Of a stretch of 64,000 nt of DNA, positions 59,201 through 64,000 are shown piece after piece. The notes beneath the pieces are model-generated. The model made no database searches, was not told the origin of the DNA, and saw nothing but the letters and a program-made list of their open reading frames with translations. The position numbers were made by a program, and so were the translations under genes. This stretch comes from Dichomitus squalens LYAD-421 SS1 (lineage: Eukaryota > Basidiomycota > Agaricomycetes > Polyporales > Polyporaceae), in NCBI RefSeq assembly GCF_000275845.1, contig NW_006766963.1, positions 7,322 through 71,321 on the forward strand, read 5' to 3'. Every line of letters starts with the position of its first letter. Within the stretch, counting starts at the first letter, position 1.

Positions 59201-60833
59201 TTCGCCATATGATGGTGGACAAGAGACTCACTAGAACAGCGTCAGGTAGTCCTTGTTATTGCAGGTAAATAGCGACCGAGATGGATCGTACTGTCCACAG
59301 AGGTACCTGCATATGGCGAACGAGTGTGAACTCTCGTTCCACGTTGAGCCTGGAGAGGCATTTGTCACTCACATGAAGAGGATCTGGTATATCGACCAGA
59401 TCCAGATAGCGAACACAAGCACGACCTGGTAGATCGTGCTCTTATCTCGTGGCCAGTCATAGATGACCATCGGAGGGATGATGAAGCTGAAAACTGGGGC
59501 GACGCCCCAGTAAAAGATCTTGTCTGCGAGGGTCAGCGGACGGGGGATGAAGCCGATACCAAACGCCCAGTTGACGATGAGGAAGGCTGACGACCACAAG
59601 GCAAGGTTCTGTTAACCACAAAACGCATAGTGAGTATTATCGAGTTCAGAAGCACGACGAGAGAGCCGGTGAAACATAGAAAGAGAGTAGCCGAGATGAG
59701 GGAGCGACGTCAAGTGCAAAGCTTGAGCATCTCCAAGCAGTCGGCGAGATGGTCAAATATAGCAACCAGGCTAGCTTTGGCGGCCTGAGAAGAATATTCA
59801 TGATCTCCACAAGTGAGAAAGCAGCGAGAAGATGTGACTAGGCGTGACTGCTATCGCAGGGCCGGCATGCCCGGAATCGATGTCAGAAGTGGTAGACAGC
59901 ATACTCCGCGGCGAGGGGATCTGAGCCAACGATGCCAGCGAATGTTGCACATCCAGGGCTTCTCATGGGGACAGTAGGGAAGCGAACGTGGCATAACGAG
60001 CCAGGCACTGCGCGCTGCGTCGTTATGACTGCCGCTTCTCTGACAAGGTAAAGCCAGAGGAACGGGAGCATGCAGAGCGCAAACAAGTGCAACTTCGGGG
60101 CCCAGAGGTCGACAAACCAAAAGATGAACCGTACCCAGGACTACTACGGAATTCGAGGACTCACCTTTCGCAAAAACCAGTTCTCCTTGATATAATGCAT
60201 CTCCGACTTCTCGTCCATAAACCTCGTGCTGAAGAACGAGTGCACAAGCGGCCACAGCCGCCAGCGGACGAAAATGAGCGGTCTGCACACGCCCCAGAAG
60301 CCCTCGGGGTGGATCGCGAACGAGTCGCGGTCGGTGTTCGTCCCGCCCAAATGATTGCTGCCCGTCTTCTCCGGGGTGCCGCCATGCTCCGAATGGGTGA
60401 CCGAGCTGCTCTTGATCTCGTCGGACCACTCGCGGTCGACGACGACCTCGTCGACCCTGTCCTCTACCTGCTCCTCTCCGCCCCCGGCCTGGCCGTCCTG
60501 GCGGGAGCGCGGGTAGCCCGAGCTTTCTCCCACGCTGTCGTCGAAGTTGGACGAGCTCGAGGGCGCGGTGCCCGAGCCAAGTTTGCGCACAAAGCGGTCC
60601 CAGTGGACGCGGAGGCCGCCCGAGATGCGTGCGTTCTTCTTCATGCGCAGGCGGCGGTCGTTCGATGGGTGGTTGGCGGGGTACGAGACGGGGGGCGGGA
60701 GCCCGTCTGAGGGGAGCCGGAGGCTCGTTCGGGGCTTCTCTGTGGCCATGAAGGAGGAGGTCAGGTCATCGCGCTTGGTGGACGTCGCACTGGCGGTCCA
60801 GGAGGCAAAAGAGTTGCCCGAGCGAAAAAGCAT
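56274..60833 (-). CDS. Hybrid histidine kinase (membrane sensor, kinase, receiver)
   Basis: Fourteen exons (60833-60165, 59608-59373, 59306-59232, 59174-59085, 59031 to about 58984, 58930-58869, 58804-58651, 58579-58465, 58396-57720, 57653-57501, 57436-57309, 57248-57209, 57144-56451, 56394-56274) give about 1085 residues. All junctions keep phase except the one near 58984. An N-terminal basic/acidic region is followed by about six hydrophobic helices (220-395), the phosphoacceptor box FHEVRVPLNTALLAVQN (His about 437), and an ATPase domain with NLASNACKF, DTGVGI and GTGLGLALV. The C-terminal receiver has VVDDDP, FLDNQMP (Asp about 1000), GVTGNA and LTKP. It should sense a signal at a membrane and feed the HOG-type phosphorelay via an HPt protein; the ligand is unknown. 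An alternative start is Met 60749. Intron 1 is about 556 bp. Confidence 0.9.
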
Positions 60834-61660
60834 GGGATCGGAGTTTCAGCTCAACACAACACTTGTGCTCCGGAAAAGACCTTGTCCGGTACACACGCAC
60901 GCACGGAAAAGTCGAGGAGGAAGGAGGTGAAGACCAGACCAAGCCCCGTACAGACGGCCGGGGGCAGATGCCAGTGGGTTGGGCGGTCAGCGACGGACGA
61001 CGAGCGACGAGCAAGCAGAGTATGGCGGCGAGGACGAGGAAGGGGAGAAAGCGTGTTAAGCTTTGGAACCGAGGATATTGAGTGACAGAACAGTGACCAT
61101 AAACGGACTCGATCAGTCCCGTCCAATACCCACGGCGCCTCTGCGGCTGTGTGCCTCCCTGACGTCATGTCCGTCCCTGCGCTCGACTCGCGATCGCGCC
61201 TGATCGCGCAGTCCTGCAGCGGCCAGCGGCGGCATCCCACTCGCTCCGCCTGCCAGCCGGCCGCCACACGGCCCCTTCGAGTGCGCCGTCGGGCCAGCCA
61301 TGGCCCGCTTTCCTCGGGCCGTAGGTTATCCCCCGGCCGGCTGACGGCGGAAGCAGTTGAGGCCTGGGCCCTGGCCGACCACTCCGCCCACTCGCCGTGA
61401 ATACGAAGTCTCTCTTTTGGTGACTTTACACAAGTCGCCGCTACTCGTGTGCTGCTGGCGGGCACCATGATGCAGGGTCGCCTTGACGGCGTGGCTCAAG
61501 CCTGCGCATCTGTCACCTCCTCCGCACGTCTATTCACCAGGACGAGACCGGCCGAGACGCCAACAGGTACTTATGAGAGGCTCGTTCTCCCTTTCAGCCA
61601 CGCGCGTCCGTCACCACCTACAGTATCTGAGCGCCTCTTCGACCACGCCCCGCGGTACGC
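60834..61660. other. Intergenic, no gene seen
   Basis: This is the upstream region of the histidine kinase and the downstream region of NAA10, both on the minus strand. GC-rich ORFs on both strands here have no motif. Confidence 0.5.
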
Positions 61661-62580
61661 TCATACCTCGTCCTTCTTCAGGACACACCGCATCACATAC
61701 GCATCTTCCCCATCCGCATCTACAGCACCCGGAACAGAATAGGTACATCAGTACTCAGGACGTGGCCCAGCAAAAGGCAGCGACGAGCGGTTCTAACACG
61801 TACAGTAGCCCTTCTCCGTCTCCTGCACCCGAAAGCCGAGCGTGTCCCGGTACAGCCCGATCGCTGCCCGGTTCGACTTCCGGACGTGCAGCATCACGTA
61901 CCCGGCGTTGTACACCTCCGCCATCGCCCGCTCTAAGTATGTTCAACAAGTCAGAAGTCAGAGGTCAGAAGTCAGGACGCGACATGATGCCTGCGACCTC
62001 GTGGCGATTGCAAGGCGCACGTACGGGACTGCAGCATGAGCCGCTTCGCGAGCCCCAGCCTGCGGTACGAGCGCAGGACGGAGATGGAGACGACGTGCCC
62101 GTGCGCCTCCTCGCCTTCGCCGACGTCCTCGTCCCTGTCAACGTTCGATATCTCAATGAGCGTAATCCTTCTCAAACGAAATGAACTCCGGCACCCGGGC
62201 CCGCCGACTCACATCCTCGCGAGTATGTACCCCACGATCCGCCCACCGTCCTCCGCCACGTAAGAGAGCTGCGGGTGCGACAGGAGATAGAAGAGATCTG
62301 CATGGGGGATCCGCGTGTCAGCCTCAGGCTACGCACGGCTTCCCGTCGAGGCACAGGATCTGGAACATCTCAGCCCAGTGCTAGTGAGTACGAGACGCAT
62401 ACAGTAGCGCATCGTGTAGTTCTCCGGCAGGTTCTGCAGGTTGCACGCTTGCATCGCGGTGAGGTCCTCGACCTGCGAGCCCAAGCAGATGAACAGGTGC
62501 GCAGTTGAGTGTATGCGCGCGTATACTGTAGCACTGGAGGGGGGCGGGAGACGCACCCGGGCGAGCCGTATGCTCAGCAT
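61661..62580 (-). CDS. ARD1: N-alpha-acetyltransferase catalytic subunit Naa10/Ard1
   Basis: Six exons (62580-62557, 62472-62403, 62297-62213, 62134-62025, 61932-61804, 61719-61661) keep phase and give 158 residues, the size of compact Naa10 proteins. The GNAT fold is clear: [58 protein letters not shown] with the acetyl-CoA loop RRLGLA near 85-90, and [20 protein letters not shown] with GF. Naa10 with Naa15 forms NatA, which acetylates N-termini on the ribosome after Met removal. The start uses a 24-base first exon (MLSIRLAR). The short tail ends KKDEV without the acidic extension of animal Naa10. Confidence 0.94.
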
Positions 62581-64000
62581 CTTGCGAGTGCTATCCGAAG
62601 TCTAACCACAGTGTTCTTAGCCGTTCTGAAGGCTACTCAGCAGAGAAGACGGCGTCGATCAAGGCGATCGCTGCGATGGAGCGTAGAGCGTTTTGTAACC
62701 GTGTCTTGCGGTCCGGATATAAGGCGAAGATAGCATCCTTCGAGGCGCTGTCGATCGTTTTTCTGCGTGTTGCATCACGCGACGACATGACGGACCTGAA
62801 GAGGTGATACGAAGAGCTGTATTCTCTCTGAGAAGCGCAGAGTCCGACTTGATGATCATCAAATCCTCCGGAGAGGGCGGCGTGGTGCAGGATCTACATG
62901 AAATGTCAATAGCTGCCGCGGGAAGCGCCTGAGCTGCCTTATCGGCATCCGTGGCAGCGCCTTCAACTTGGAGGTCAGGCTATAAGAACACATGGTGGTA
63001 TGGAGATGAGCCGAGTTCGCGCACGCGGCATATGCGTATGTAACATATGCAGCGCGTCACCCTTCAGTTGTTCATGGCGGGCCCCACTCAAGTAGACGAC
63101 ATGAAGCCATAGTGGGCCCGCTACCGCCCCTCTACCGCGCCTCGCATACAACCACCGAGATCATACAAGAATCGACACAGCATGTCTGTGGAAAGAGGGT
63201 AATGTTACAAGTTACATTGGAGCTAGGAGATCAGTACTAGGAGAGTACTGCTCGCCGAATTCTCAGGACATGCCCTCGGAGTGCGAGAAGCCGTCCATAT
63301 GCTCCCGGGTCTCAACACCGCTGCCTTAGCTCCGAGGGCGACCTGTCTCCTCCACTTCCGAAGAAGTCCCTCTGATGGAGGGAACACCCAGGGAGCCAAT
63401 ACCGCTGTCCAGGATGACCGACGTCACTTGAGGCGACCCATGAAAGCCTTGCGACGCCTGCAGTGGTCCCAACGGCCGCCTGGAGGTTGATGATGGAGCG
63501 CGAGGGGAGGATCTCTGAGGTACCGGATGTGGGTGTTCAAACGTTCAGGACGGATCGGAAGGCGGCCGGAGTGAATGTGGACGCACGCCGTGACTAAGAC
63601 GCTGACGGCACTCATTGGAGCGACGTGACGCTGAGTATTTGGTGACCATGATCAAACCGAGGAGCAGTTTCCGTTACGATACTCAGCCTGAGGTCTGCCG
63701 CTTCAAAAGATGAGCTTGCGACGTAAAAGATAGATGTGGTACCTGTAGTACGGACATCAGCAGACATCTACGGAGTACCAATAGTGATGTTCAAGGCCGG
63801 GCTTCAAGCCCTAAAGCCCCGGGTACCCGGCCCTCAAAAGCCCAGCCCAACCCGGCCCTCCGTCGGGCTTTCAGGGCTTGAGGGCTCGGCTTGAGATTTG
63901 GTAGGCCTGAGCCGGGCCCTCAAGCCCGGGCTTTTGACCCGCCTGCGTATTTACTCGAGTATCACTTCAGATGTTAAGAAAGATGTCTGCATGGTATGAT
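62581..64000. other. No gene seen up to the window edge
   Basis: This holds the promoter side of NAA10 and then DNA without a supportable gene. ORFs such as 63281-63490 have no motif. The end carries a GC-rich repeat. Confidence 0.45.
63800..63940. repeat. GC-rich GGGCTT/AAGCCC repeat tract
   Basis: The tract is built from GGGCTT, AAGCCC and CCGGCC motifs in alternating orientation, including the exact 12-bp palindrome AAGCCCGGGCTT at 63922-63933. It resembles the compound, self-complementary ends of some DNA transposons, but the window ends too soon to tell. Confidence 0.55.

Noticed and set aside
60141..60164. 24-base intron in the histidine kinase after RK
   Set aside because: Too short to splice. 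Joining to NLALWSS at 59608 fits the conserved order of the family better.

Overview
This window comes from the nuclear genome of a filamentous basidiomycete, almost certainly an Agaricomycete. The genes are split by many short introns (mostly 45-100 bp, GT...AG). The housekeeping proteins are fungal (Vps10, Rpb7, Rxt3, Naa10, a Ran-binding protein, a hybrid histidine kinase). Several accessory proteins belong to families I know only from Agaricomycetes (DUF6533, DUF6535, DUF7330-like). Exon joins given here were made by hand from GT/AG sites, reading-frame continuity and family resemblance. No search or alignment program was run, so family names rest on recognised motifs.

Layout. 0.3-5.3 kb: a 3'-truncated Ty3/gypsy retrotransposon on the minus strand (leader ORF, gag, protease and the start of RT), cut off by a 20-bp minisatellite. 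6.4-6.8 kb: a foldback/MITE-like element. 6.9-8.4 kb: two small unrecognised genes back to back. 8.6-20.6 kb (minus): a DUF7330-like protein, the histone-deacetylase-complex protein Rxt3 and a RanBP3/Yrb2-like Ran-binding protein. 22.3-22.7 kb: a frameshifted gene relic. 25-31.4 kb: a DUF6535 membrane protein, a ZNF511-like zinc-finger protein and a DUF6533 membrane protein. 32.6-35.1 kb: RPB7, an intron-containing tRNA-Ile(AAU), a strong hairpin and an SDR gene with a premature stop. 37.4-42.9 kb: VPS10 in 17 exons. 43.3-50.4 kb: a tandem duplication of a divergent gene pair (protein kinase plus a small membrane-anchored coiled-coil protein). 51.2-51.8 kb: a perfect hairpin and a Tc1/mariner-type MITE. 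52.5-54.2 kb: a second DUF6533 gene. 56.3-60.8 kb: a hybrid histidine kinase. 61.7-62.6 kb: the N-terminal acetyltransferase catalytic subunit Naa10/Ard1. The right end (63.8 kb) runs into a GC-rich GGGCTT-type repeat.

The housekeeping genes look complete and do not form a pathway. The accessory stretch from 43 to 50 kb is the most unusual part. The same kinase/partner pair, divergently transcribed from a ~0.3 kb shared promoter, occurs twice with identical or near-identical exon lengths. The second copy seems to be dying: one splice acceptor has changed from AG to AA and the partner has a Trp codon replaced by TAG. With the stop in the SDR gene and the stop in the retrotransposon RT, this gives four inactivating changes that can all be read as C:G to T:A transitions.
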